Positions 31,500 through 39,563 of a stretch of DNA of 64,000 nt are shown here, piece by piece. Below the pieces are notes generated by a model. The model saw only the letters and a program-made list of their open reading frames with translations. It was not told the origin of the DNA and did not search any database. This DNA is from a virus: the IMG/VR virus record IMGVR_UViG_3300017917_003053, positions 1-64,000 of that record. One strand, written 5' to 3'. Every line of letters begins with the position of its first letter. Within the stretch, counting starts at the first letter, position 1. The translations under genes were made by a program, and so were the position numbers.

Positions 31500-32372
31500 A
31501 TGGCTGTTCCATTTATGTTCGTTGATGGCAACCTTACGGTTGTTCTGAATAATAAGAGTTATCAGGTTCTTCCTGACCACATTAACTATAAGATGATTCT
31601 GGAAGCACTTCCTACAGCAACCGCTGATGAACTGCTAAAGATTGTTGATGTAGAAAAGGCAGTCGCCGCATTTAGCGACGGTCTTGTTGAGATTAAGAAT
31701 GGCAAGGTTTACTACGAGGGTGATGAAGTTCATGGCAGTATTAGTAAGCGTATTCTAGAGTTTATGAGTAAGGGTCTGCCTTTCCAGCCTCTTGTCACAT
31801 TCCTAAATAACCTTATGACAAATCCTAGTATGCAGAGTCAGAAGGAACTTTATGATTTCCTTGAGCATGAGCATCTGCCTATTACTGAGGATGGTCATTT
31901 TCTTGCCTATAAGGCAGTCAGGAATGACTACATGGATAAGTATCGCGGAATTTTCGACAACCATGTTGGAAATGTTTGCGAAATGACACGATCAAAGGTT
32001 GACGATGATCGTGGCCGAGGTTGTTCTAATGGACTTCATGCTGGTGCATTGAATTATGTTGCTGGTTATGGTAGTCTTGAGGCTGGCGATAAGATCGTCA
32101 TTGTCAAGATTAATCCCCGTGATGTTGTGAGTGTTCCTAGTGATTGTAATTTTGAGAAACTTCGCACTTGCCGATATGAAGTAGTCGGAGAGTATCAAGG
32201 CGAACTTCTCAAGCCACTTTATTCGGCTAGTCTAGATAATGGTGTTGAATATGACTATGACGATGAAGAGGAATATGATAACGATTATGATTGGGGATGG
32301 AATGATGAAGAAGAAGATATTGATGATGAATACTATGAAGATGATGAGGAAGATTACGACGATTATAACTAA
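31500..32372 (+). CDS. rIIB: RIIB-like protein with acidic tail
   Basis: A 290-residue protein like T4 rIIB (312 aa). The recognisable part is the central EHLPITEDGHFLAYKAV and the later CSNGLHAGALNYVAGYG with DKIVIVKINPRDVVSVPSD, which recur in rIIB-type proteins. Residues 245-290 are nearly all Asp, Glu and Tyr, an acidic low-complexity tail. AAAGGAG precedes the ATG. It works with rIIA in lysis inhibition or exclusion phenotypes in T4; the role here is inferred. Confidence 0.85.
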   Translation: MAVPFMFVDGNLTVVLNNKSYQVLPDHINYKMILEALPTATADELLKIVDVEKAVAAFSDGLVEIKNGKVYYEGDEVHGSISKRILEFMSKGLPFQPLVTFLNNLMTNPSMQSQKELYDFLEHEHLPITEDGHFLAYKAVRNDYMDKYRGIFDNHVGNVCEMTRSKVDDDRGRGCSNGLHAGALNYVAGYGSLEAGDKIVIVKINPRDVVSVPSDCNFEKLRTCRYEVVGEYQGELLKPLYSASLDNGVEYDYDDEEEYDNDYDWGWNDEEEDIDDEYYEDDEEDYDDYN

Positions 32373-32384
32373 TCGTTGAAATGA

Positions 32385-32441
32385 AGATGGGCTGCTGGTG
32401 CGGATACTAGTTATTGATTGGTTCGATTCCAATCCTATCTT
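32385..32441 (+). ncRNA. Compact tRNA-like structure (possible pseudo-tRNA)
   Basis: A 57-base element in the rIIB-primase gap. It has a complete T arm (ATTGG-TTCGATT-CCAAT) and a 7-bp acceptor (AGATGGG with CCTATCT, one G-U), but only 25 bases remain for D and anticodon arms. These can form one 5-bp hairpin CTGGT-GCGGAT-ACTAG. It is either a decayed tRNA or a deliberate tRNA mimic. Confidence 0.45.
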
Positions 32442-32453
32442 TTTGCTGATTAT

Positions 32454-32474
32454 GATAGTAATGGGGTTGCTATC
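32454..32474 (+). other. Hairpin upstream of the primase gene
   Basis: GATAGTAA (32454-32461) pairs with TTGCTATC (32467-32474) around loop TGGGG; eight pairs with one G-U. It lies 35 bases before ATG 32509. It lacks a U-run, so it is not an intrinsic terminator. It could regulate primase translation. Confidence 0.4.
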
Positions 32475-32508
32475 CCGGCATGGTTAATTAATTACAGGAA
32501 TAAGAATT

Positions 32509-33654
32509 ATGTTTAATGGAAATCTTGGGTTTAATCCTTATAGCAAGACTAACGACGTTTGGAATCAAAATGATTGTCAAACGAGAGGAAAGTTCATCAA
32601 CTCTTTTGGTGGTCAGCAAATTTATTGTTACAATGGTAATCCTCGTAAGAAGATTAGTAGCATGGCTCATACAGACAATCTAACCACAGCGGTTCATGCT
32701 AATCTGAATAACGACTCAGATGTTTACTTTTATGTAAATGGTGGACGAAAGCAGTATGCTATTAATGAGGTACGAGCCTGTTTCGTTGATATTGATGCTG
32801 GACGAGATACTAATGGAAATTATCTACCTTCTAAAGAAGTGATGGCTAAGAAGCAAGAGTTTCTTGACAAGATCAACAACTTTCCTGTTAAACCTAGTTG
32901 GGTAGTTGATACTCGTAATGGTTATCAGGTTTATTGGGTTCTTGATAAAATTAGCAGACAGTCTCTTAATAAGACTCGCTGGAATGGTATTCAGAAGAAA
33001 CTGGTAAATTACTTTGGTGGAGATGCAAGAGCCATCAAGATTAATCAGATTTATCGTGTTCCTTATACTTGGTGGCGTAAGTGCTGGGAGAAGAAGGCTC
33101 CTTATTACTCTACTATTCTTCAAGGATCAACTGGTCAAACAGTTAATGTTAAAGATTTGATTGAGGCGTTAACTGGTCAACCAGCAACAGTTAATATTGT
33201 TCCTAACTCAACAAGTGATGCTTGGTTTGACCAATGGAGAAAGAAATATAAGCAGTCTGATATTACAGGAGTTCCTGTCTCTCATAATGCTGCTGCTGAT
33301 ATTTGTAGAGCACTATCTGGTCAGGATTGTGGTCAAAAGAATAGTGTTAGTATCAATTCTAACAAGATTTGGTCTGATTTTACTGTTGATGATAATGGCG
33401 AATATACCACAATTGATGTTACCAACCTTGGAAGAATTTACGAAAAGACTTATGGTGATCCGTCGCCAGTGCTTCCCTCTCATGCTGGTAACGGCCATTT
33501 AGATTTGAGTGAGTCCCAGGCCAAACTTTTAAAAACGGTGGTCGAGTACCTCAACCAAGCGTCTACAGCGTTGTATTTCAGCAACAACCGATTCCTTTCT
33601 GGTGCTGCCCGTGATCTGGCAAATCAGATTAGCGATCAATTCTGTATTGGATAA
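32509..33654 (+). CDS. AEP-superfamily primase-like protein (RepB_primase type)
   Basis: A 381-residue protein whose residues 65-200 look like a RepB/archaeo-eukaryotic primase domain: CFVDIDAGRD (catalytic DxD), SWVVDTRNGYQVYWVL (GYQ-WL block), then GGDARAIKINQIYRVPYTWW (Asp, Arg and the RVP block). The C-terminal 180 residues contain no helicase Walker motif, so any helicase would be separate. It may make RNA/DNA primers for phage replication. ACAGGAA is a modest ribosome site. Confidence 0.75.
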   Translation: MFNGNLGFNPYSKTNDVWNQNDCQTRGKFINSFGGQQIYCYNGNPRKKISSMAHTDNLTTAVHANLNNDSDVYFYVNGGRKQYAINEVRACFVDIDAGRDTNGNYLPSKEVMAKKQEFLDKINNFPVKPSWVVDTRNGYQVYWVLDKISRQSLNKTRWNGIQKKLVNYFGGDARAIKINQIYRVPYTWWRKCWEKKAPYYSTILQGSTGQTVNVKDLIEALTGQPATVNIVPNSTSDAWFDQWRKKYKQSDITGVPVSHNAAADICRALSGQDCGQKNSVSINSNKIWSDFTVDDNGEYTTIDVTNLGRIYEKTYGDPSPVLPSHAGNGHLDLSESQAKLLKTVVEYLNQASTALYFSNNRFLSGAARDLANQISDQFCIG

Positions 33655-33656
33655 TT

Positions 33657-34031
33657 ATGCACGAACCTTACGATGATGATATGTCTGACGATCCTTATAA
33701 GTTTTACTTTCAGTTTGATACTGAATGGATAGCAAAGTATATTGATGAGATAGTCAAGAAGTTGTCGGAGTCAGGTTGGGATTATAAAATAACTAATATA
33801 GAAGGATTTCCATACAAATCGTTACCTGTGAATAGTTGGCTCTCCAGTACAGCGGGGGATAAAAACTCCCTGTACTTGGGGAACAACTATTGGAATGAAG
33901 GAGTATGGAAAAAACAACATTTTATAACAGATAAATTACAAAACGAATATGTATTACATTTACAATCTAACGCTGGGTATTTTTTACGCCAGCCTAAATA
34001 TTATAAGGGACTTTACGAAATACTTAACTAG
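33657..34031 (+). CDS. Hypothetical protein
   Basis: A 124-residue, aromatic-rich protein of unknown function, with an acidic N-terminus. It starts 2 bases after the primase stop. Confidence 0.65.
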   Translation: MHEPYDDDMSDDPYKFYFQFDTEWIAKYIDEIVKKLSESGWDYKITNIEGFPYKSLPVNSWLSSTAGDKNSLYLGNNYWNEGVWKKQHFITDKLQNEYVLHLQSNAGYFLRQPKYYKGLYEILN

Positions 34032-34039
34032 GATATATT

Positions 34040-34444
34040 ATGGATTTTACCAATGATGAATGGTTCGTAGTCAAAGATATAGACGGTTTTATAAACTCGT
34101 CTAGAGCATTAGTATTTAATGGGTTTGGTAAAACTAAGGAACAAAGCAAGGAAATATTAGATATAGAGATTGATGATAAGGATCAAGAAGAATTAGATAA
34201 AGTTCTATCGTTCAATGAATCCAAAATTATTATAATTGATATTCTAGAAAAAGAATACCATAAGAATTCTAAAATCAAATATTTATTGAATGATAATTTG
34301 TTTATCAAGATAATAGAATCTCTAAACGACCGAATGACTAGCAATATTTTAAATAGTCTGGTCAATAGAGGCTTAGTGGAAACAGCATACGACGCAGAGC
34401 AAGATGATTTTGTTTTTTGGATTAAAGATCAACAATTGGAGTAA
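34040..34444 (+). CDS. Hypothetical protein, possible winged-helix end
   Basis: A 134-residue acidic protein. Its end (ILNSLVNRGLVETAYDAEQD followed by DFVFW) has the helix-wing shape of a small winged helix and resembles the end of the protein at 19246. Function unknown. Confidence 0.6.
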   Translation: MDFTNDEWFVVKDIDGFINSSRALVFNGFGKTKEQSKEILDIEIDDKDQEELDKVLSFNESKIIIIDILEKEYHKNSKIKYLLNDNLFIKIIESLNDRMTSNILNSLVNRGLVETAYDAEQDDFVFWIKDQQLE

Positions 34445-34447
34445 ACA

Positions 34448-35338
34448 ATGGCAAATTCTATCAGACCTACACAGTTTTCAGACATTATTGGACAATCAGA
34501 CGTAATTAATAGACTCAATATTATTATTTCTGGATGCAAAATTACTAATAGCGTAGTACCTCATATATTAATTGACGGTCCTCCTGGCCTTGGTAAAACA
34601 ACTATTGCTAGTGCTATTGCAAATGAACTAAATGTAAATCTGCACACTCTTAACGCAGCAAGTATTAGAAGTGCTAAGAATATTGTTCCATACCTTATGG
34701 GTATCGCCCCAAGGTCTATTCTTTTCATAGACGAAATCCATAGACTGCCTAAGTTAGTAGAAGAATTTTTGTATCCTGTAATGGAAGATTTTGTTCTAAC
34801 TTTATCAGATAAAGACGATCAAGAAATCGTAGAGTTGCCCATGTTCACTTTTGTTGGGGCAACAACTAGTGGAGGTAGTTTAAGTCAACCTTTTTATGAT
34901 AGATTTTCTATCAAAGAACATTTGTCTTTTTATAATGATGATGAGTTAGCCAAACTAGCAGGATTGAACGCCAAAAAGTTCGGACTAAATGTTTCAGAGG
35001 ATGATCTATTAGAGATTGCCAAAAGAAGCAAAGGAACTCCTCGCATCCTTAATGCCAGACTACAATGGTACAGAAATTGTGTACTCACACAAAAGAGTAG
35101 TATGTCCGTAGATGAAATTTTTACTATCCAAGGCATAGACTCTAACGGATTTGATATTTATGATCGTTCATACATTAGTGTTCTAAAAAAGAATATTGGC
35201 AATCCTCTTGGTCTGAAAAGTATTTCATCAATAACAGGCATCGCTATAGACACCATCGAAAATAGTATAGAGCCTTTTTTACTCAGAAAAGGATTCATAC
35301 AGAAAACAAGCAAGGGAAGGGTTTTAGGTAAAGTATGA
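34448..35338 (+). CDS. ruvB: RuvB-like Holliday-junction branch-migration ATPase
   Basis: A 296-residue AAA+ ATPase with a RuvB-style order: RPTQFSDIIGQ, Walker A GPPGLGKT (residues 45-52), Walker B LFIDEIHRL, sensor 1 FVGATT, YDRFSI (arginine finger region), sensor 2 GTPRILNARL and a winged-helix C-terminus ending FIQKTSKGRVLG. Bacterial RuvB is about 335 residues. It should drive branch migration at junctions; no RuvA or RuvC gene is seen in the window, and endonuclease VII may do the cutting. Starts 3 bases after the previous stop. Confidence 0.9.
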   Translation: MANSIRPTQFSDIIGQSDVINRLNIIISGCKITNSVVPHILIDGPPGLGKTTIASAIANELNVNLHTLNAASIRSAKNIVPYLMGIAPRSILFIDEIHRLPKLVEEFLYPVMEDFVLTLSDKDDQEIVELPMFTFVGATTSGGSLSQPFYDRFSIKEHLSFYNDDELAKLAGLNAKKFGLNVSEDDLLEIAKRSKGTPRILNARLQWYRNCVLTQKSSMSVDEIFTIQGIDSNGFDIYDRSYISVLKKNIGNPLGLKSISSITGIAIDTIENSIEPFLLRKGFIQKTSKGRVLGKV

Positions 35339-35655
35339 CTATAAAAAATATAGATATTATCCATATAGTATTAATTATTCTAAATATAGCCTTTTTTCTT
35401 TTTGGTTATATTTTAGGTCGATTAAATAATACCAATGGTGTATATCATAGTCAGAATAATACCCAATCCTTTTTCACAAAACATAAAACCCAAGAGCAGG
35501 ACAGTAACAAAAAAATTGATATTGACTCTACAAAAGTAGTGATAGATATCAAAACGGACAATATGCAAAAAAAATATGATAATCTTGGAGAAACCAAACA
35601 AAGTAACGAACAAATATCTTCAGCAATAAATAAACTAAAAAATATGAGGGGATAA
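35335..35655 (+). CDS. Membrane-anchored coiled-coil protein
   Basis: A 106-residue protein with one N-terminal transmembrane helix (residues 6-27) and a polar, Gln/Lys-rich tail with coiled-coil character. It overlaps the ruvB stop by ATGA and ends one base before the actin-like ATPase gene. That suggests a membrane partner for the filament-forming protein, but this is inference. Confidence 0.65.
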   Translation: MTIKNIDIIHIVLIILNIAFFLFGYILGRLNNTNGVYHSQNNTQSFFTKHKTQEQDSNKKIDIDSTKVVIDIKTDNMQKKYDNLGETKQSNEQISSAINKLKNMRG

Positions 35656-35656
35656 T

Positions 35657-36658
35657 ATGGCAAAAGGTTTAGATGTAGGCACAAGTTTTATAGTACTTTC
35701 TTCAGATTCTGAGAATGGTGTGATCTATAAAGATTTCAGAGATGCTTTTTATATTATTAAACCTACAACACCAGTAGCCACAAAAATGATTGAAAAAGGA
35801 TTATCTGGTAAAATCTTTATTAAAGATGCTGACGGATCATTTATTCTCTTAGGCAAAGACGCTATAGAGAAAGCCATAGAAAGAAATGATACAGCCAAAA
35901 GACCCATGTTTAAAGGCGTAGTGTCAGCAAAAGAAAAAGACGCAAAAAGAATCTTAGCATTTATACTGAAGGAAGTAGCGGGTCAAGCATCAGAACCAGA
36001 TGAAAAACTAGTCTTTTGCGTTCCTGCTCAACCAGTTGACCAAGAAGATGAAGATTTTGATGTCGGGTATCATGAAGACGTAGTAAAAACTATTTTAGCA
36101 GAATGTGGTTATGATGCAAAAGCAATCAATGAAGCAGAAGCATTATGTTATGCTGAATTAGAAGATACAGATTATACTGGAATAGGTATTAGTTGTGGTG
36201 CTGGAATGACAAATGTTTGCGTCATGTTAAACGGTGAACCTACTGTGGTTTTTAGCACAACCAAGTCAGGAGACTGGATTGACCGTATGAGTGCTGTGGC
36301 GACCGGAGAGCCTGACAGTGTTGTTCAAGCAGAGAAAGAGGGCGGGAACTTTAAAATAGGTGAACCTAACGAAAATCCAGTATTAGCAGCAGTATCTGCT
36401 TACTATGATAGACTCATTGATTATACAACAAAACAATTAAGTTCTGCTTTAACAGGACATAAACTTTTACCAAAATTTAAAGACCCTCTGAATATTGTTG
36501 TTGCTGGAGGGACATCACAGGCTAATGGATATATAGAAAAATTTGCAGAAAAATTGAAAGATAATAATTTCCCCTTGGCTGTTAAGGAAATCAAACACGC
36601 AGCAGATCCATTACACGCTGTTTCAAAAGGGTGCCTAATAGCGTCAAAAGTTTTATAA
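35657..36658 (+). CDS. Actin-like ATPase (ParM/FtsA-type)
   Basis: A 333-residue protein of the actin/Hsp70 ATPase fold: phosphate 1 loop KGLDVGTSFIVL (residues 3-14), connect 1 region EAEALCYAEL, phosphate 2 loop GIGISCGAGMTNVCVML and adenosine loop NIVVAGGTSQANGYIEKF. Length fits ParM or an MreB-type filament. Phage actins or tubulins can centre DNA or segregate plasmid-like genomes; here the preceding membrane protein could anchor the filament. Its exact function is unknown. Confidence 0.8.
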   Translation: MAKGLDVGTSFIVLSSDSENGVIYKDFRDAFYIIKPTTPVATKMIEKGLSGKIFIKDADGSFILLGKDAIEKAIERNDTAKRPMFKGVVSAKEKDAKRILAFILKEVAGQASEPDEKLVFCVPAQPVDQEDEDFDVGYHEDVVKTILAECGYDAKAINEAEALCYAELEDTDYTGIGISCGAGMTNVCVMLNGEPTVVFSTTKSGDWIDRMSAVATGEPDSVVQAEKEGGNFKIGEPNENPVLAAVSAYYDRLIDYTTKQLSSALTGHKLLPKFKDPLNIVVAGGTSQANGYIEKFAEKLKDNNFPLAVKEIKHAADPLHAVSKGCLIASKVL

Positions 36659-36682
36659 ACCTTTTTCACGAAGGATCGTACA

Positions 36683-37489
36683 ATGAGACAATTCATGATA
36701 TTTTTATGCTTGTTTTTTGTCTCATACAGTATAGTTCTTGGAGGAACAAGACATCCTCATACTCCAGACTCAAGACATCTTGAATACGGTAAAAAATTTA
36801 AGTGTGTTGCTAAATTAGCCGGAACATATAAAGATAAAAAATATTATGAAGCATCTTCTGTCATAATTCGACCAAAAGTTATATTGACAGCAGCACACGT
36901 TGTATCCAATAGTCAAGAATGTTATGTGGTCCTTAATGACAATAGAATTTATTTGAATAAAATTATTATTCCCAAAGACTTTAAAGAACATGCTTTTGGC
37001 TTAAATGATATAGCAATAGGATTTACATCTGAAGATATGAAACAAGATTTTTATCCAGAGTTATATACAGATAGAGATGAAGTCGGCAAAGTGGTTTCTG
37101 TTGCAGGATTTGGAGTATATGGAACATTTGATACTGGAGCAACAGATGTTGATGTTCAAAGAAGGGCAGGGTCAAATGTTGTAGATTATATTGATCAAGG
37201 ATTATTAATATGTAAACCAGATGATCAAAACAGAACATCTTTAGAATTTTTAATTGCAAGCGGAGATAGTGGAGGTGGATTGTTTATAGCTAAAAAAATA
37301 GCAGGAATTAATTCTTGTGTTATGGCTTCAGACAAAATAACTAATTCGTCATATACTGACGAGTCTGGACACACAAGGGTCAGCGACCATGCAGAATGGA
37401 TAGAAAAAATTATTGCCCTTGAGACAGAAGGACTTGACAAAGAACTGCCTTCTGCTACAATAGTATTGAATACTCTACAAAGTAAATAG
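36683..37489 (+). CDS. Secreted trypsin-like serine protease
   Basis: A 268-residue protein with a signal peptide (residues 1-20, FMIFLCLFFVSYSIVLG) and an S1-type catalytic triad: His72 in LTAAHVV, Asp109 in NDIAIGF and Ser196 in SGDSGGGLF. Cys41, Cys80 and Cys177 are the only visible extra cysteines. The signal peptide points to the periplasm or outside. Trypsin-fold proteases are uncommon in phages. Possible roles are lysis, cell-envelope entry, or cleaving host surface proteins. AAGGA precedes the ATG. Confidence 0.85.
   Translation: MRQFMIFLCLFFVSYSIVLGGTRHPHTPDSRHLEYGKKFKCVAKLAGTYKDKKYYEASSVIIRPKVILTAAHVVSNSQECYVVLNDNRIYLNKIIIPKDFKEHAFGLNDIAIGFTSEDMKQDFYPELYTDRDEVGKVVSVAGFGVYGTFDTGATDVDVQRRAGSNVVDYIDQGLLICKPDDQNRTSLEFLIASGDSGGGLFIAKKIAGINSCVMASDKITNSSYTDESGHTRVSDHAEWIEKIIALETEGLDKELPSATIVLNTLQSK
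37434..37461 (+). promoter_or_regulatory. Possible promoter in the end of the protease gene
   Basis: TTGACA at 37434-37439 and TACAAT at 37456-37461, 16-base spacer without the CCGATA element. It would serve the small genes from 37495. It lies in coding sequence, so it is less certain. Confidence 0.45.
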
Positions 37490-37494
37490 ATATT

Positions 37495-37692
37495 ATGTAC
37501 AATAACGATTTTGAAGATAGAAAAAATTACCGTCGAGAAAAACTGTCTAATAAGAAAAAGACCTCCAAAGACCTGGATCAATCTTATAGAGACATTAAAA
37601 AGATCAAGAAAGAATATAGATCAAAAATAGAAGAGATGGAACAGGAAGAATTATGGGAAGAGTGGGAGAATGAAATACATAGAAGAAATTGA
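37495..37692 (+). CDS. Charged helical protein
   Basis: A 65-residue protein made almost entirely of Lys, Arg, Glu and Asp (KKIKKEYRSKIEEMEQEEL), a predicted long helix. Function unknown. It overlaps the next gene by 23 bases. Confidence 0.55.
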   Translation: MYNNDFEDRKNYRREKLSNKKKTSKDLDQSYRDIKKIKKEYRSKIEEMEQEELWEEWENEIHRRN

Positions 37693-37918
37693 TATTGGCA
37701 GTGCTTTTGCATATCAAAATAGTATTTTCATTCTTACGTCTGACTTTAAACATAATGGACAACGAAATGCTATTGACTTATCTAATGGATTGTCAAGATG
37801 GTTCGCAGGAAATACTATATGTGAGGTTATAGATTTATTTGTCTTAGACAAAAACAATAATCTCATTAAGGTAAAAACGACACATGAAACTATTATACAA
37901 AGTCAAAACATTTTGTAG
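37670..37918 (+). CDS. Hypothetical protein
   Basis: An 82-residue protein, probably beta-rich (IGSAFAYQNSIFILTSDF), of unknown function. GGGAG lies just before its ATG. Confidence 0.55.
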   Translation: MKYIEEIDIGSAFAYQNSIFILTSDFKHNGQRNAIDLSNGLSRWFAGNTICEVIDLFVLDKNNNLIKVKTTHETIIQSQNIL

Positions 37919-38135
37919 ATCTTTATTTTGGCATATTTGGGCAGGATTTCCAAAATCCACAAAGGAACAAATACAGTATAGATTTAATATTTGCAAAAGT
38001 TGTGATATGTTTGACGAGAAAAATAGTCAGTGTTTAGTATGTGGATGTAATTTATCTACTAAAAAGGTTTTTATGAACAAATTGGCTTGGGCAGATCAAG
38101 AATGTCCACAACAAAAATGGAGTAAGATCTCATGA
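37884..38135 (+). CDS. Zinc-ribbon protein (DUF6171-like)
   Basis: An 83-residue protein with a cysteine layout C-x2-C-x8-C-x2-CGC-x-L-x18-CP, beginning RFNICKSCDMF. I associate this with a zinc-binding family in phages (recalled as DUF6171), function unknown. The N-terminal 35 residues are aromatic and basic. Confidence 0.65.
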   Translation: MKLLYKVKTFCRSLFWHIWAGFPKSTKEQIQYRFNICKSCDMFDEKNSQCLVCGCNLSTKKVFMNKLAWADQECPQQKWSKIS

Positions 38136-38668
38136 AAATTAAAAACAAAAATGTTGAAACAAAATTTCCTATTCTGAAAACAGACATCTTTCGAGCAGCA
38201 GCAGAAAGAATTAATGCTGGACGTAATGGTTCAAGCGTAGTTATTCCTCATGTTTGTAACAATGTAAATGTTTTTGGAGGAGGATTTACTAGAGATCTAA
38301 GTATTAACTATCCTTTAGTTAAAGAAAACTTTCATATGTTATCCAACCCTAAATTGGGTAAGGTACAGTATGTTGAAGTTGCTAAGAATAATGTCTATGG
38401 TTACAAAATTATTGTAGCCAATATGATAGCACAAAATGGAACTATTGGACAAAAAAATCCTAGACCTCTTAATTATGCCGCATTAGCATTTTGCATGACG
38501 GAAGTAAAGCAATATTGCTTAGATTTAAGGAAGTTATTGGATTCTACTAAGGTAGAAATTCATGCTCCAAAATTTGGTTCTGGTCTTGCTGGTGGAGATT
38601 GGAACTTTATTCAAGAATTAATCATAGATACATGGAAATCATTCGATACCTTTATATACATAAAATAA
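38132..38668 (+). CDS. Macro-domain protein
   Basis: A 178-residue macro domain, a fold that binds ADP-ribose and often hydrolyses ADP-ribose-phosphate or ADP-ribosyl esters. The N-terminal part has VVIPHVCNNVNVFGGGFTRD (conserved Asn and the Gly-rich loop), and later GSGLAGGDWNFIQELI matches the second ribose/phosphate loop G-S-G-L-A-G-G. Roles in phages could be recycling of ADP-ribose products or reversing host ADP-ribosylation-based defence. This is inferred from fold only. Confidence 0.8.
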   Translation: MKIKNKNVETKFPILKTDIFRAAAERINAGRNGSSVVIPHVCNNVNVFGGGFTRDLSINYPLVKENFHMLSNPKLGKVQYVEVAKNNVYGYKIIVANMIAQNGTIGQKNPRPLNYAALAFCMTEVKQYCLDLRKLLDSTKVEIHAPKFGSGLAGGDWNFIQELIIDTWKSFDTFIYIK

Positions 38669-38669
38669 T

Positions 38670-38951
38670 ATGCCAAACTTAAATAACAAAGAGATAATTA
38701 CAAATTTTTCATTATCTACAATGAATATCAAAGTCATTACACAGTCTTCTCTTAATCAAGAAGAAAGTGTGAGGGAACATATGTCTGATTTTAATCGTAT
38801 GTCAGCGATCTTTAAAAAATATATGTCTGCCACCATAGCAAACATTGACGCTATTCTTGCAGAACTATCTAGTATAGATTCAATTAGGAGTGTAGAAATT
38901 ACTAATCCCAATAATAACAATGGTTTCATCTTTTACTTTGGGCTATCATGA
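38670..38951 (+). CDS. Hypothetical protein
   Basis: A 93-residue protein of unknown function, with a helical middle (FKKYMSATIANIDAILAEL) and a beta end. It starts on the second base after the macro stop, without a clear ribosome site. Confidence 0.6.
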   Translation: MPNLNNKEIITNFSLSTMNIKVITQSSLNQEESVREHMSDFNRMSAIFKKYMSATIANIDAILAELSSIDSIRSVEITNPNNNNGFIFYFGLS

Positions 38952-39040
38952 ATATTGATATCAAGCTTTATTATATCTTTATGGCAATAATACTATTAGG
39001 AATTTTAAATGGACTCGGATGTTTCGGACAAAAAGAATAG
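38948..39040 (+). CDS. Tiny membrane peptide
   Basis: A 30-residue ORF, one predicted transmembrane helix (residues 5-24), with ATGA overlap upstream and a 32-base overlap with the next gene. Accepted on fit alone. Confidence 0.45.
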   Translation: MNIDIKLYYIFMAIILLGILNGLGCFGQKE

Positions 39041-39563
39041 ATTATTAAATCAGAGAGTTTATTTGGCTGGGGCTATGGACAGAGTTGCAGATAGAGGGAA
39101 TGGATGGAGAGATAGTATAACTCCCTTTTTGCATAGCCTGGGCATTATTGTGTTTAATCCCATCAAAAAACCAACAGACATAGGCAAAGAAGATAATGAA
39201 GTTCATAAGCATAAAGTTTACTTAAAAAAAGAACAGAAATATGCAGAGTTATCTTCTTTAATGAAGACTATACGATCTGTTGATTTGAGGCTGGTAGATA
39301 TTAGTGATTTTTTGATAGTGAATCTAGATTTAGATATTCATCCTTGTGGCACTTATGAAGAAATTTTTTGGGCAAATCGACAGAAAAAACCTATAATAAT
39401 CCATATGGTTCAAGGTAAAAATCATGCTCCTGATTGGTTATTTGGAACAATACCTCATGAAATGATTTTTTCATCATGGAATGAAGTTCAAGATTACTTA
39501 ATAAGTATTAACAATTCACCAATAATCAACACTTTTAATAGATGGTATTTTTTTAAATCATGA
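39009..39563 (+). CDS. Nucleoside 2-deoxyribosyltransferase-like protein
   Basis: A 184-residue protein with an NDT-like fold: VYLAGAMDRVADRGNGWRD (the YLAGAM nucleoside loop), FNPIKKP, DISDFLIVNLDLDIHPCGTYEEIFWANRQKKPIIIHM (catalytic Glu in GTYEEI). Enzymes of this family swap bases between deoxyribosides or act on nucleotides. It would serve base salvage for the phage. It overlaps the SET gene by ATGA. Confidence 0.8.
   Translation: MDSDVSDKKNRLLNQRVYLAGAMDRVADRGNGWRDSITPFLHSLGIIVFNPIKKPTDIGKEDNEVHKHKVYLKKEQKYAELSSLMKTIRSVDLRLVDISDFLIVNLDLDIHPCGTYEEIFWANRQKKPIIIHMVQGKNHAPDWLFGTIPHEMIFSSWNEVQDYLISINNSPIINTFNRWYFFKS

Noticed and set aside
32385-32441. Ordinary tRNA gene
   Set aside because: The acceptor and T arm fit but there are only 25 bases between them, so a standard D and anticodon arm cannot form; reported instead as a tRNA-like element.
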